Assembly (NCBI GenBank): GCA_018340375.1
Contig: JAFFJZ010000012.1
Coordinates: 8,432,001 to 8,496,000, forward strand
Length of the DNA stretch: 64,000 bases
Direction of reading: 5' to 3'
Source of the DNA: Gonatopus flavifemur
Taxonomy: Eukaryota; Arthropoda; Insecta; Hymenoptera; Dryinidae
The translations under genes were made by a program, and so were the position numbers. The notes under the pieces were generated by a model that saw only the letters and a list, made by a program, of their open reading frames with translations, was not told the origin of the DNA and searched no databases. This document shows positions 31,386 through 42,289 of this stretch, piece after piece. Numbering within the stretch: position 1 is the first letter of the stretch; each line of letters starts with the position of its first letter.

Positions 31386-32146
31386 AAATCCGATGATTTC
31401 GAAAAGTTGATTGAAACAAGAGTGGCTATGTGTAATTATTCTTTTCAACGGAGGTTCCGAACGTTTTCGAATCGTATTTCGGTAATTTAGATGCATCGAA
31501 ACTCCTAGGGAACGAAACAATTCATTATGCCTGTGCAGTAAACTCCACATTCGTCGGGAATTTTCATTTCCTCCCATTTGATACACAATGTAGTATTTTT
31601 CTGTTTAACATTTATGTCAGAACTCTTTCCGAAATCTAACAAGAGCTGTGAAACTCTATTCGTTGACGGAATAATCATTATAATATTGAACATTTTTCGC
31701 ATGTGGGGTGCAGTACCCGGTACTCGATTCATAAATTTTGTTCGACTATTAACATTTCTGAAATTTTTCCTACAATATTTCAAAATGCGAAAGGATGAAA
31801 ATTCAGTCGGTAGATTCAATCTTTTACCTCTCATCTTTGATGAGTTGTGGACAAATTCTCAAATGATTCACAAATTCTTGTTCAAAATTCAAATTCAACC
31901 ACCTTTGAAGATCGCCGATATGCTTGAAAAGTTTTTCAATTGAATATTATGATGACAATTGAAATTCATTCCAGAAACTGTTCATATTCAGTGTGTTAAT
32001 ACATTTTCTCACCGCATACATCAGATTTGTATTGCTGATGTATTTTACGGAGAGAGTTCGCATAATTTTCGAACATCTCCTATCGATGAACTTGCAAGTT
32101 TTAGAGTCTTAGATCTCATGTAGAGCTATTTAATAATATTTCTCTA
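31386..32146. other. Unassigned intron sequence
   Basis: A 121-codon frame at 31578-31943 (+) shows hydrophobic low-complexity residues without recognisable domains. I do not call it a gene. Confidence 0.4.
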
Positions 32147-33007
32147 CACTGTTATAAATTTCTGATTGAATTTTCAATCACAAGTAATGGAAGCAATTTC
32201 CACTCACGTAAATGAAAAATAATGTACAGTAGTATTGAAAATCCAATAACCAGTTCTTCAAATTTCATGCACATGTTCATGGTTGTTGAGAAAAATCATG
32301 ATTGAAAATTCAATAACAAGTTCTTTGAAATTCATGCACATGTTCATTATTGTTGAAAAAAAAATCACTTTCACAAGATTCGAACGCGGGCCGTCGAAAC
32401 TGGACGCCAAAGCTCTATCACTCAAGCCATCGCCAATTATGTGGACGGGAGCGTTTTTCTGCCTATATGACCTTGCGTTCATTCTTCCAACTTTTGAATC
32501 AAGATGTACTTGTGATGTAGAAACACTGAACAAATCATGTGATCTAACTAGTACATAGTTGAAGTGGATACGTGGACGACTTCGTCAAAGCGATAGTAAA
32601 CAGGGTGACCCAAGTGGGAAAAATTGTATTTCAAAGGCGTATTCTGCAGCCACAATGCAAGAATTTCCCGTTTTTTGAAGATTAGTTTTTGGGATATGAG
32701 CATTTTTAGATTTTTTTTCAAATCCAAACCAACTTGGATTACTTTTGTTATTCTCAGTTGGATACCATTACGGCCATGATTTGATCATAATTATAATGAT
32801 ATTAAAATGATATTATTATGTTATTATAATGGATTAAATTTTTCTAAGTTTTTTCAATCACCTGTACATTAATGTCAATTTTCATGCACAATAACTTGAA
32901 AATTCAATAACATGTATTTGGATTCCTAATTCAGTTCACAAATATTGAATTTTCATTCACATATGCACATGAAAAGTACATGAAATTTCAAGAAATTTTT
33001 AACAGTG
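32147..33007. mobile_element. ~860-bp TA-flanked element CACTGTTATAAATTTCT with tRNA-like segment
   Basis: CACTGTTATAAATTTCTG at 32147 and complement of CACTGTTAAAAATTTCTTG ending at 33007, with TA at 32145-32146 and 33008-33009. Two direct copies of a GCACATGTTCAT-GTTG module lie at 32270-32365. A tRNA-like A-box/B-box pair is inside (32374-32433). No transposase. Confidence 0.6.
32374..32433 (-). repeat. tRNA-like SINE head or tRNA relic
   Basis: The reverse strand reads GGCGATGGCTTGAGTGATAG... with a polymerase III A-box-like TGGCTTGAGTGATAGAGC and, about 30 bases on, a B-box-like GCGTTCGAATC. A related copy with the same GTGGCTTGAGTGATA block is at 58652-58705. It does not fold as a complete tRNA. 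Confidence 0.45.
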
Positions 33008-33390
33008 TATATGAACAGATACTCGTTAGCAGGATTCATCCTTTATCGTATTATGAACCTCTTCACACACGTGTATTAAACATCGTTATTCTTCATAACT
33101 ATCAAGCGTAGCAATTATAACAATACCTCTAACGATAATAATAAAGTCTTGAAGTTATTAATTCACGTCCATGAAATATTTATGTTCACAAAATTATCCT
33201 GAATCGCATGACATAGAGAGGGAAGAGCATTTCTTCATCAATTCCATCTGAAACACGTCTTTTACGTTTTATACGTTCTGTCAACATCTGATTGTAAATG
33301 AAAAACCAATTTTGATTAATTTTGGAACTTTTCCACGAATCCTCATTGGTACGTGTAATGAAATTTCAATAATTTTTGTTTGTTGCACAG

Positions 33391-33576
33391 GGTAGCTGGT
33401 ACAGTTGGAGCCATAGTAACTTGCCCCCTAGAAGTAGTGAAAACTCGTCTTCAGTCCTCGTCATCAGGTTTTTATCAGTATCCTGGAAATAAGGAATTTA
33501 CCTCCGGTCATGTCACCTGCAAAGGTCTTCCAGCGCCGGAACAGAGGCGAAGATTATGTACAGGTGGATATCCCAG
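33391..33576 (+). CDS. Rim2: Mitochondrial pyrimidine-nucleotide carrier, exon 2
   Basis: Acceptor TTGTTGCACAG precedes 33391; donor GTGAGA follows 33576. The exon completes AGG and encodes [19 protein letters not shown] followed by LQSS, the first transmembrane helix and the first P-x-[DE]-x-x-[KR] carrier signature (PLEVVK). The rest ([19 protein letters not shown]...) is the variable insert that distinguishes this carrier subgroup from other SLC25 proteins. Length 186 nt: one base to finish the split codon, 61 codons and two bases carried over, consistent with exons 1 and 3. Confidence 0.92.
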
Positions 33577-33652
33577 GTGAGAAATAATAAATGAGACAAT
33601 TGAAAGCAAAAGCAATTGTAAAGTATCGTGAAATTGTTGAATTTTCTTATAG
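33577..33652 (+). other. Rim2 intron 2 (76 bp)
   Basis: Short GT-AG intron, GTGAGA to TTCTTATAG. The contrast with the 21-kb first intron is strong. Confidence 0.85.
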
Positions 33653-33933
33653 GTATTCCTTTGTGGCGTTGTCACATTTTGGGGTATCGCCACCGCCTGG
33701 TGGAACGCCTCACACTTATCCTGCATCACCACCCGGTCTGATTCAGTGCCTCAAATATATTGTGGAAAATGAAGGTCCTCGAGCCTTGTTTAAAGGTCTT
33801 GGACCAAATCTCGTAGGCGTAGCACCCTCTAGAGCAATCTACTTTTGTACGTATTCGCAGAGCAAAGTCTTCTTCAACACAGTTCTACCACCTGACAGTC
33901 CTATAGTTCATGTCTGTTCGGCGTCTTGCGCAG
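33653..33933 (+). CDS. Rim2: Mitochondrial pyrimidine-nucleotide carrier, exon 3
   Basis: After completing an Arg codon the exon reads [11 protein letters not shown], a Pro/Gly-rich link, then [20 protein letters not shown] and [20 protein letters not shown], the conserved end of the first carrier repeat and helix 2, then the matrix/intermembrane loop and [10 protein letters not shown], the start of helix 3. Donor GTAAGA follows 33933. Its one trailing base is completed in exon 4 to give [11 protein letters not shown]. The [15 protein letters not shown] block is nearly identical to SLC25A33/36. Confidence 0.93.
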
Positions 33934-34369
33934 GTAAGAAAAGTATTATCTATATCTCTACGGCAGCCATCAACTTTTAGATTATTGTCTTAGTGAATCA
34001 TTGACTTCGGCAAACGGCAAATTGATTGATTAATTATTTTTTTCTCTTTGCTCCTATTTTATGGTAACGAAGTTCGTCGATCATACACATCGTGTAATAA
34101 TGAGAAACCATCCTCGTGATAAAACTTATTCAAGATTTATCGTTTCAACTAATAAAAGTGTAACGTCATTCTTATCTCGAGATATGGAATAAAAATAAAA
34201 CCAGAATTTATCGTGAAAGTGAATGGAGACCGAAAGATAGGAACTTTAATTATAAAAAAATAATAAAGTACTCTGTCTTATAGCGTTGTTATGTATCGTG
34301 TAAATACAACCGCGTGAAGCATGTAATGATCAAGATCAAACGACGACTATTATCGGATCTTTTTTGTTT

Positions 34370-34552
34370 TTAGAGATAGTTTTGTAAACAAGTCCATTTC
34401 GTGTCTGGTGCGTCGACGGATAGTTCCTTGACAATACCGTTTACAATAGCCATCGAATAACGGCGACTTCGTATTCCTCCGAGTTGTGGGACGATGATGC
34501 CCATCCCTATAGCTTTTGTGTATTCTCCTAACGGGTCTGCTAGAATTTGTAC
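34370..34552 (-). CDS. Peroxiredoxin-5-like, last exon
   Basis: Acceptor GATTTCAG (minus strand) precedes codon 1 of VQILADPLGEYTKAIGMG, then PQLGGIRSRRYSMAIVNGIV and KELSVD. This matches the C-terminal third of atypical 2-Cys peroxiredoxin 5 (LADPxGxFTKAxxM, RSKRYSMVVxDGxVKxLNVE). The usual end GTGLTCSLANNIL is changed to DTKWTCLQNYL and the frame stops there; the Cys of the TC motif remains at the place of the resolving-type cysteine. Prx5 reduces H2O2, alkyl peroxides and peroxynitrite in mitochondria, peroxisomes or cytosol. It sits antisense in Rim2 intron 3, far from its partner exon at 42.4 kb. Confidence 0.75.
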   Translation of the reverse strand, partial: VQILADPLGEYTKAIGMGIIVPQLGGIRSRRYSMAIVNGIVKELSVDAPDTKWTCLQNYL

Positions 34553-34799
34553 CTGAAATCGAAGAGAAAAATCAAAACATGTAATAGTAGTTAACTGTGA
34601 TCTCGCGTGACAATATTGTATCAAGAAACGCGGTAGCGTCTCGACGCCCAGTACATCAAAAAATCGTGAAAGATTAAATTCACGAGGACCCTCGTCGCTC
34701 AGGAAAGCAAAAGTTACAAAAACTAATAGGTCTTTCGGTTAATAATGTCGATTTTTTTGCAGAATTTGGGCGTTTATTTACGTAACAATATGAATTATC
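34553..34799. other. Spacer between Prx5-like exon and mariner
   Basis: Nothing recognised apart from the mariner's downstream end. Confidence 0.35.
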
Positions 34800-36059
34800 T
34801 TAATAATCTAAGCATTGGCCATCGTTTGCTATGACTTTCTCCCATCTTTCTGGCAGAGCATGAATTCCTTGCCGAAAGAATTGTTCATTTTTTGAGGCCA
34901 ACCATTCATCGAGCCAAATTTTCACTTCTTCGTAAGAATGGAAATGTTGTGCTGAAAGTCCGTGCTGCATCGATCGAAATAGGTGGTAGTCCGAAGGGGC
35001 CAAGTCTGGCGAATATGGCGGATGGGGTAGGACATCTCATCTAATGTTTTCCAAATAGTTTTTCACACTTTTCGCAACATGCGGCCAAGCATTATCATGT
35101 TGAAAAACGACTTTGTCGTGTCTTTGTGCGTATTCTGGTCGTTTTTCTTCCAAAGCTCTGTTCAATTTTATTAATTGCTGCCGGTATAGATCACTAATGA
35201 TCGTTTCACCAGGTTGCAGCAGTTCGTAATACACAGCTCCCCTATTATCCCACCAAATACAAAGCAAAGCCTTCTTTCCATGTATACACGGAGAAAAAAG
35301 ATCATGGAATGATCGCTAGGGAAGATAGTAAACTGGTGACAACTACGAATTTCTGTACACAGTCGCTAACAGAGACGAGTAATGATTCCTATTTTGGTAC
35401 ACTATATTGTATTCTAATATACCAAAATAGGAACCATTACTCGTCCCTGTTAGCGACTGTGTACAGAAATTCGTAGTTGTCACCAGTTTACTATCTTTCC
35501 TAGCGATCATTCCATGATCTTTTTTCTCCGTGTATTGCGCACTGGTTGTGATATTGACGGCTGGCCTGGGTCTACCCATGATTTTTGTCGCTTTGGGTTA
35601 TCAAAGTAGATCCGCTTTTCACTCGATGTAAAAAACCTTTTCTTTCCTGCCTGGCAAGCAGAATTTCACAAATGGTTTTTTGTCTTTCAATTGATATGGA
35701 ACCCATTTCCCTACCTTCTGGATCTTTCCCAATGCATGTAGCTGTTCAGAAACGGTGGATCGGGCAACATTCAATACATTTGCCAATTGCTTCGACATTT
35801 GACCAGAGTCTTCATCCAATAAAGCTTGCAAATCTGCATTTTCAAACTTTTTTGGCTGACCTGGACGCTCCTTGTCTTTTACATCGAAGTCACCAGTTTT
35901 AAACCGTTGAAACCATCGTTCACAAGTTTTTTGGGTTATAACATGTTCACTATAAGCTTCAATTAACAATCGATAACTTTCAGCAGCCGTTTTCTCCAAA
36001 TGAAAAAAGGTTATTAAACTTCCCCGCAAGACGGCTTTTTCTGGTACGTAATTCGACAT
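34800..36059 (-). pseudogene. Degenerate mariner transposase with nested hairpin
   Basis: Minus-strand frame from MSNYVPEKAVLRGSLI at 36059 through KTCERWFQRFKTGDFDVKD, a second HTH and WVPYQL. A deletion/frameshift at about 35615-35605 destroys the region with the first catalytic Asp (IYFDNPKRQKSWVDPG is visible in another frame). A hairpin (35287-35532) is inserted, then LCIWWDNRGAVYYELLQPGE and FQHDNAWPHVAK continue. A TGA replaces the Trp before DVLPHPPYSPDLAPSDY. The end is VIANDGQCLDY. It is closest to the intact element at 47835-49067. Confidence 0.88.
35287..35532. mobile_element. 246-bp near-perfect hairpin, CACGGAG family, TA target
   Basis: CACGGAGAAAAAAGATCATG and complement; arms of more than 110 bp. 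TA at 35285-35286 and 35533-35534. It sits in the mariner pseudogene and so is younger than it. Confidence 0.88.
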
Positions 36060-36690
36060 TCTCAAAGCTATAAAGACTATGTTTTCTGCACACTGACAAT
36101 TCAGGACAAATTGTCTAATGATGAGTTTGTGGGGCATAAAATTTGCTACAAAAATGTTCGCATGAGATAGAACTATACGACTAATAGTTTTGGAGTTACA
36201 GAACTTGAAAGGCGAAGTTTCCATAAAAATCGGCCTAATCCCCTATAATCTTGTATTTATTGAAATTTTCATTGAATCATTGTATTTGGATAAGTAGTTT
36301 CTAAGATTATGAATTTTAGAGCCTCATAGAGTGCATTAGAAGTTAATTCCGCATGTGAGATCAATAAATATAAAATTATAAGAGCTTTGATTTTTATTAA
36401 AGTTCACTCCCAAAACTATTGATCGTACAGCTTCATTCCATGGAAACATTTTTGCAGTCAATTTCATGCCCTACACAAGCCTATTATATTCATTTTTTTC
36501 GAGAAAAATTTGTTCAACATGGAAAAACCGAGTTGAAACCAAAGTTAATGAGTTTCCTACATTCTGTCAAAAAAGTACCGGGGATTGATCATTTAAAAAA
36601 GTGCGGCTAACGGGTTTGTCATCTGTTATTTGATTTGTTTACAATGCTCGATGTTTTCAGTTCTCTCAAGTGTGTCCCGCGATTGTCACA
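36060..36690. other. Mariner upstream remnant and unassigned sequence
   Basis: 36060-36235 is probably the 5' non-coding end of the neighbouring mariner. The rest is AT-rich without features. Confidence 0.35.
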
Positions 36691-37107
36691 ATGGATACAA
36701 AGATTGAACAAAGAATTTGTTTTTAATTTTGTGTTGCAAATGGAATTTCGTGTGCCGAATCGCTGAAAATGTTGGAGAAGGCTTACGGTGAATTGACTCT
36801 ATCAAAAACACGTGCATATGACTGGTACAGTGCATTCAAAAGTGGTCGAGATGTGGTGGAAGATTTGCCTCGCTCTGGTCGTCCATCGACGTCTTTAACT
36901 GAAGTTAATATCGATAAAGTGAAGGAAATGGTGACTGAAAATCGTCACTTAAGTTTGAGAGAGATAGCCGGTGAACTTTCTGTGTCTTACGAATCGGTTC
37001 GTACTATTTTACATGATTGTTTGGGCATGAAACGTTCCGAATTAGTTCCGAAATACTTGAATTTTCTCCAAAAACTGAATCGCGTACAGGTCGCTGAATT
37101 CATCTAA
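36691..37107 (+). pseudogene. 5' fragment of another mariner transposase
   Basis: Starts ATGGATACAAAGATTGAACA (MDTKIEQRICF), with a TAA where Lys is expected, then FCVANGISCAESLKMLEKAY, YDWYSAFKSGRDVVEDLPRS, GRPSTSLTE, the second HTH (SLREIAGELSVSYESVRTIL) and ELVPKYLNF. It stops before the catalytic domain. Similar in style to the intact element at 18038-19359 but clearly a different copy. Confidence 0.85.
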
Positions 37108-38044
37108 TTCATTACTTATAACTTTTTTATACGAAAAACTAGGAAATTTTCGATTTGTCAACAAAATCGATGGGCGCAATCTCTAAAAAATTTTTTTTTT
37201 CAATCAAATTTTACTGGAGTCTTTTTTCATCCAAATGAACAAAATATCAGGAGAAGAATGACGAGAGACGAAAAAAAATTTCTTGTGGAACACCCTAGTC
37301 AGGATGTATACTTTGAAAATATTTGGGCGACAAATTACAGAGATAAAGAGAGGCTTAGATGCTGGGGTAGGAATAAATGTCCTGGGGTCTTAAAAAACCC
37401 CACATGCCCGTTCTATGGTTGAAAGACGATATTCACTAGAATAAATCAATCGTTGTATTTCATCACCGTTTTTCTTCCGAAAACGATTAAGAATCTATAT
37501 GTTGGTGTTTCTATTGCAGAACTATGCTATTGATTGAATTATAGTATAGAACTTTTTCAGATCAAGTAATGAATATTTTTTTATGAAGACAGGGAAAAAT
37601 TCGAAAACCACGTGGGAAGCCGGGAAAAGTTAGGGAATTTTTTTTCATAAAAATAGTGGCCACCCTGTTATATTTCACGTTGGTTGCTAGTATTCTACCA
37701 ATATAGGCGTTATCGTTTCAGTATTCTGTCGACGTTGGATGCCAATGTTGGACGTTTGGCAACTAACGTTGCTCCAACGTTGAATTTGTACAAAATTCCT
37801 TATTGGGCAGGCTAATCTGAACGTAATTCTTTGGCGATCTTGGGCGTTGACTGGTCGAATAAACAATGGTTACCAATCGCGATCCCTGAATAATGAAATA
37901 ATTCTTCCAATACTTATGGAAATGAATCAAATTTACTTGCAATGTGCAGACTAGATGTTTATCTATTTATTCTTGTTCATGAAATAGAATCGTGGTCGAT
38001 CAATTTTTCTTGAAATATAATATGGTCAGATCCAGAAGAGTGCA
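37108..38044. other. Unassigned sequence with solo transposon ends
   Basis: CATAAAAATAGTGGCCACCCTG ending at about 37670 looks like a single hAT end (CAGGGTGGCCACT, complement). CTTATTGGGC near 37782-37791 resembles the CCCAATAAAC ends. Partner ends were not found. Confidence 0.35.
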
Positions 38045-39711
38045 CAGTGGGCCGAAATCCACAAAAAGTGCTCAAAACCCCCTTTTCTGAAATATTCTAA
38101 AATTCAAGAATGTTGGTATTTTCTTACTCCAATACATTAGTAGTATGAAGGTATGTAACGCTGTGTCTGAAGGCGAGTTGGTTTGTGAGATATTGTTACG
38201 TAAGATACAGAAATTACTGTGAAATTCTAAAAATTCCCGAAAAATAATACAAGAGTTTTCGAAGTAATTAACGCTTGCAAGCCCTCATGATTTTGATATC
38301 TAAGGATTTTGTGGAAGTTTACATGTTGTTTCAATATAAAAATAATAAATATTGTCCAGGGGAAAAGAGTGTTAGGATGGAACATTGCGTTTTTGAGTTG
38401 TGCGTACGAATGAAATCATCGATTTCGATATTTCATTGACGATTTTCTCAAATACTTCAAAAAACTCTCTCTGAGAGGTTTTTGCAATGTGTTCTTAGAT
38501 GATTCCTACTTGCAAAGCACTTTTATTTATGCTGCGCAGACCTGCGCAACGAGTGGTATGTTAATTTTTATGACACAGTATCTGTAAAATTATTAGTTCT
38601 CCGGTATACACTGTTGAAAAAGTTTGTGAATTGAATACACAAAATTTGGAAGCAATTAACACACATATTTGTGTTTGAAATTCACTACAGATTTTATGAG
38701 AATTCAAATCAAATTTTGTATGAAAAGCACGTTAAAATAATATTGTGTTTGAATTTTAATAGAAGTATGGGAAATTCAATAAACAAAATATGTTTTGTCA
38801 ATAGCTTACAAACTTTTGTATCAAAATTGACATAAATATTCTTAAATTTGCGGTGGAATTTCACCATCTGGTGAATTATCTGAGGAAGCCCAAGAGGCTC
38901 GGAACAAAAATTGCAAATATTATAAAGAACATAATACAAGAAAATCTTCAAGACTTTTAACCAATCTAGACCTTTTACACATGCTACTGATATTATCAGA
39001 TCCGTGGATTTCCTCTTTACGAAGATTGCCCCAAAAAAAGAATAAATCTTTTTCGCCAGAAGTCCTTGCACTTCTACAAGATCCGCAGATACAGTTGGCC
39101 AAGGAACATTCGAACATTGAATATAAAGAAAAATTTGTGTGAAATGATACAAGAAATGAAGAATAAAAAACCTTGAAAAAATGTTAAAAAATAAAATAAA
39201 AAAAGAATGAATAAATAAATTTAAAAAATGAAAAAAGTGTTTTCGAAGTCCAATTTACAATCTTCACGCGGTAAAACACGTAAGTAAATTGAAAGATCAA
39301 AACTAATGTATCATTGGCATCATATATAATTCAGCTAAAGATTTTGAAGAAAAATCTGAATCCAGATTCGTATTCGGTGGCTTTCAAAAACTGTCCTAAA
39401 ACGGGTTTCAGGCAAATCGAAATCATTTTGACATTTATGTCCGTCATATTGAATTTGCCATCTTGAATTCTGAAAATCTGACTGCGAATTCGTAATCAGC
39501 GATCCAAAAAAAACTCTCCCAGGACGAGTTTCAGGCAAATCGGAGTGATTTTGACATTTCCGTCCGCCATATTGGATCCGCCATCTTGAATTCGGAAAAT
39601 CTGACTGCAGATTCGTAATCAGCGATCCCCAAAACCCCTTAGTCCAGAACAATGCATGAATCAGACAACGCCTTATAGTTTTGGCAACTTTTTGTAGATT
39701 TCGGCCCACTG
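38045..39711. mobile_element. 1.67-kb CAGTGGGCCGAAAT hAT-like element
   Basis: CAGTGGGCCGAAATCCACAA at 38045 and complement of CAGTGGGCCGAAATCTACAA ending at 39711. No clean 8-bp duplication. Contains a tandem repeat near the right end (39354-39640) and no transposase. Confidence 0.65.
39354..39640. repeat. ~120-bp tandem repeat, 2.4 units
   Basis: Units share AAAATCTGACTGC-GATTCGTAATCAGCGATCC, GTTTCAGGCAAATCG, GATTTTGACATTT and GCCATCTTGAATTC. Position next to the right terminus suggests subterminal repeats of the surrounding element. Confidence 0.8.
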
Positions 39712-39969
39712 CCCTGCTGAAAACGTCTCATGAATTCTGATATTGAACTTTTATGAGATTTTGATGTGTATTTGTCCATGAGGTTATACTTATTTGAGAG
39801 AATGAATGAGAATCATTATAAAAATGTATCAGAATTTATAAGGATCTCATAAGAGCTGTGAAATCTCATAATGAATGATAAAATAAAAAACAATCTATCA
39901 GTTTTTGATGTTTATTTGTTCAAGAACTTATGAGCATTTATGTGATCTTATGAAACTTTTTCAACAGGG
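39712..39969. mobile_element. 258-bp foldback CCCTGCTGAAAAC
   Basis: CCCTGCTGAAAACGTCTCAT and complement of CCCTGTTGAAAAAGTTTCAT; the interior is dominated by CTCATAA/TTATGAG words. It directly abuts the preceding element. Related end at 49344-49644. Confidence 0.7.
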
Positions 39970-39987
39970 TGTGGAGTGGTCGGAAAC

Positions 39988-40099
39988 CGTCCACACAGCA
40001 CCACAGTCTCCGGAGCATTTATAAAGAATTCTCATTGAAGTGTTTGTGTTCTTGATGAATTCTTTAAGAATTCTCCTGAGACTGCGATGCTGTGTAGGC
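39988..40099. mobile_element. 112-bp foldback (CACACAGCACCACAGTCTC)
   Basis: CACACAGCACCACAGTCTC pairs with GAGACTGCGATGCTGTGT; inner arms AAAGAATTCTC/GAGAATTC. Ends resemble 26488-26690. Confidence 0.6.
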
Positions 40100-40216
40100 G
40101 GTGCCTCCACGTTATTGAGAACTATATTTCTTTGTTTTAACAGTTTTTCATCAAACGTTTCAAGCAAGATACTGTAAATGAACAAATCTATGATAATTGA
40201 ACGTTCCTTCTTGGTA

Positions 40217-40582
40217 CACGGAGAAAAAAATACAGTTGAAATCACTGTGGTAGCTGACTATCCACGGACCAGATTGGAATTGACAAGAAAAATTATGTTA
40301 TTTCCATCTAATTCTAGAAAACTCCATAGTAATTTATAATGATGTCCAGTGCAATATCCAGCGAATAAAAAATTTTCCTGAAAATCCATGAATTTCTGGA
40401 TTCCATCACAGGAATTTTTACTGTGTGAATCGGAAAACGTACATATAATCCTTATGGGGAACTATTTTACTGTGTAGAAATATAAATTTTCATAAAAATC
40501 AAAACTCGGTCTGGCGTTGATATGGCGCACAGTGAAAAATATTGTGTTTTACATGAAAAAGTAATGGATTATTCTCTCCGTG
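40217..40582. mobile_element. 366-bp CACGGAG-ended element, TA target
   Basis: CACGGAGAAAAAAATACAG at 40217 and CTCTCCGTG ending at 40582, TA on both sides (40215-40216, 40583-40584). Arms less perfect than in the other members. Confidence 0.6.
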
Positions 40583-40584
40583 TA

Positions 40585-40969
40585 ATAGCACACAGTCATC
40601 CACTCATACATTTGATCCAAACAAATATTTACCTTGTGGCAACTGAATACACGTGTAGTCGGTTATAAATAAATCTTTTCCGAACAAATTCGTGTTTATT
40701 GTTTAGAATGTCAGGTCGGTGTCTTAATTGGAACGAGTTTATCTCAAGAGTGGCATATGGAGATGAAAACATCACTTGCGTAATCTACGGTACATTAGTA
40801 TTCAAGATACTTGAATGCGCTGTGACTCACTATTCACAAACATTCCTGGAAAACGAATGTTAAATTTGAACAGAGATGAGAGGTCATTGTCACACTTTTT
40901 TCCTCACACATTTCAGATGGAATATAAAAATATGAATTTCATTTTATCAACCGCGAGCCGTGGGTTCAC
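40585..40969. other. Unassigned intron sequence
   Basis: No gene or repeat recognised. Confidence 0.4.
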
Positions 40970-41262
40970 CCTCAGCCTCCACACGAGTGCAAATTCGCAC
41001 CACCAAAAACTCAATAACCAGTAACTTAATTCTTACATAATACATTGCTCTCACATTGAGTTTTGACACATAATACATTACCTTCTCCTTTTACCTATAA
41101 CCATCTTTGGATTTCTCGGAAAATTTCACCCTGAATTCATGTAATTTTCACTTTCATCCTGATTTATTTTCATAAAATTACACAGGGTGAAAATTGGAAA
41201 GCCAAATTCGCACTCGTGTGGAGATAGTGGTTGCGTGAATGAGGTGTGGAGGCTGAGGATTG
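40970..41262. mobile_element. ~290-bp foldback (CCTCAGCCTCCACACGAGTG)
   Basis: CTCAGCCTCCACACGAGTGC on the left; on the right GCACTCGTGTGGAG and GTGTGGAGGCTGAGG. The inner arms pair CACCCTG/CAGGGTG. Confidence 0.5.
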
Positions 41263-41371
41263 AAATATATCACGAGGCAACGTGCATATAGAAAAATATT
41301 CTCGAATTTTTATTTGAAAGAAATAATCCATTCAACGAACCCCTCGACGAATCCACGTAAATGAATCCAGA

Positions 41372-41388
41372 TACGAAAGCACCGGGTA
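41372..41388 (-). pseudogene. Prx5-like exon 1, remainder beyond the inserted element
   Basis: Reading the minus strand from the element's edge, TA CCC GGT GCT TTC gives the end of V plus P-G-A-F, exactly what should follow IIFGV in peroxiredoxin 5 (VPGAFTP). It is then followed by GTATCT, a possible donor, or by unrelated codons (VSGFIY). The expected T-P-x-C with the peroxidatic cysteine is not here. Confidence 0.6.
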
Positions 41389-42289
41389 GGGGAAGGTCGG
41401 ATAAAACCGGGTACCATAACATCGATCGGTCATAGAGAAGTTCCTATTAGCAATAGATTAACCAACCAAAGTTTTTCAATTTCCTTATTCATTCATTAAC
41501 AACATACTATTCGTATATTGCTGTAAAATTGATACAATTTTTCTTATATTCGTTCGAGTCGAAAGGTACAAAAACCCGGTTCCACTCCATGGGTAGTGGG
41601 GTAAAACCGGGTACTCGTTTAAATCAATGCAAAACACTTCTGAATTGTGAAATTTTTAGCACCAACTGTTGAATTCGATAAAAATGCTGAAAACATACGT
41701 GAGTCATGTTTGAAAATTGATATATTTTGAGCAACTAAAAAAAATTGTTCAGAGAAAGAATTTTTTTGCGGCCAACTCAGTTGAGAACAAAAGTAGCAAG
41801 CACGCGCGAAGGGATCTTCAAAAATGAACATGTTTTGATGACTATTTTGGAATAAAAACACAAATTCTGTTAAATTTCATAAATCAGAAGATACAATCTC
41901 AAGTACCCGGTTTGAGCTCACAGCACCTTGTTGAGGTCAATATGGCTTAGATAGATTATGCGTTGCTCTAGGCGAATTATTAAAGAATGAAAATACGCAG
42001 GAAAACATGCTGAATTGAAGTATGTACGTGCCTCTTTCTCGAGAGAGTGGTGTGGCACTTGAAACTCACTACGCAAATGCAAGAACTCTGACAATTTTTT
42101 CGCAGAAAACTTGAAACAACGTTCCAAGTGAGAAAGAGCAGCATTGCATCGATGCTTGTTGTTCTCTCTAATTGGTCAAAATATCTACTGCTACTAGTCC
42201 AAACGTTTGGTGTCAGAAAGAAGCACTAATCAGGGAGATATTGAGGTACCCGGTTTGACCCACCTACCCGGTTTTATCCGACTCTTCCT
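41389..42289. mobile_element. 901-bp TA-flanked element inserted in the Prx5-like exon
   Basis: GGGGAAGGTCGGATAAAACC at 41389 and complement of AAGGAAGAGTCGGATAAAAC ending at 42289; GGGTACC/GGTACCCGG words follow inside. TA at 41387-41388 and 42290-42291. Ends are of the same style as 26923-30695. Removing the element and one TA restores the conserved reading frame of the host exon. No transposase. Confidence 0.8.

Noticed and set aside
31578..31943. 121-codon frame in Rim2 intron 1
   Set aside because: Hydrophobic, AT-driven composition, no domain, no splice or start context, no second copy seen.
35343..35579. 78-codon minus-strand frame
   Set aside because: It is a chance fusion of the nested CACGGAG hairpin with an out-of-frame piece of the mariner pseudogene.
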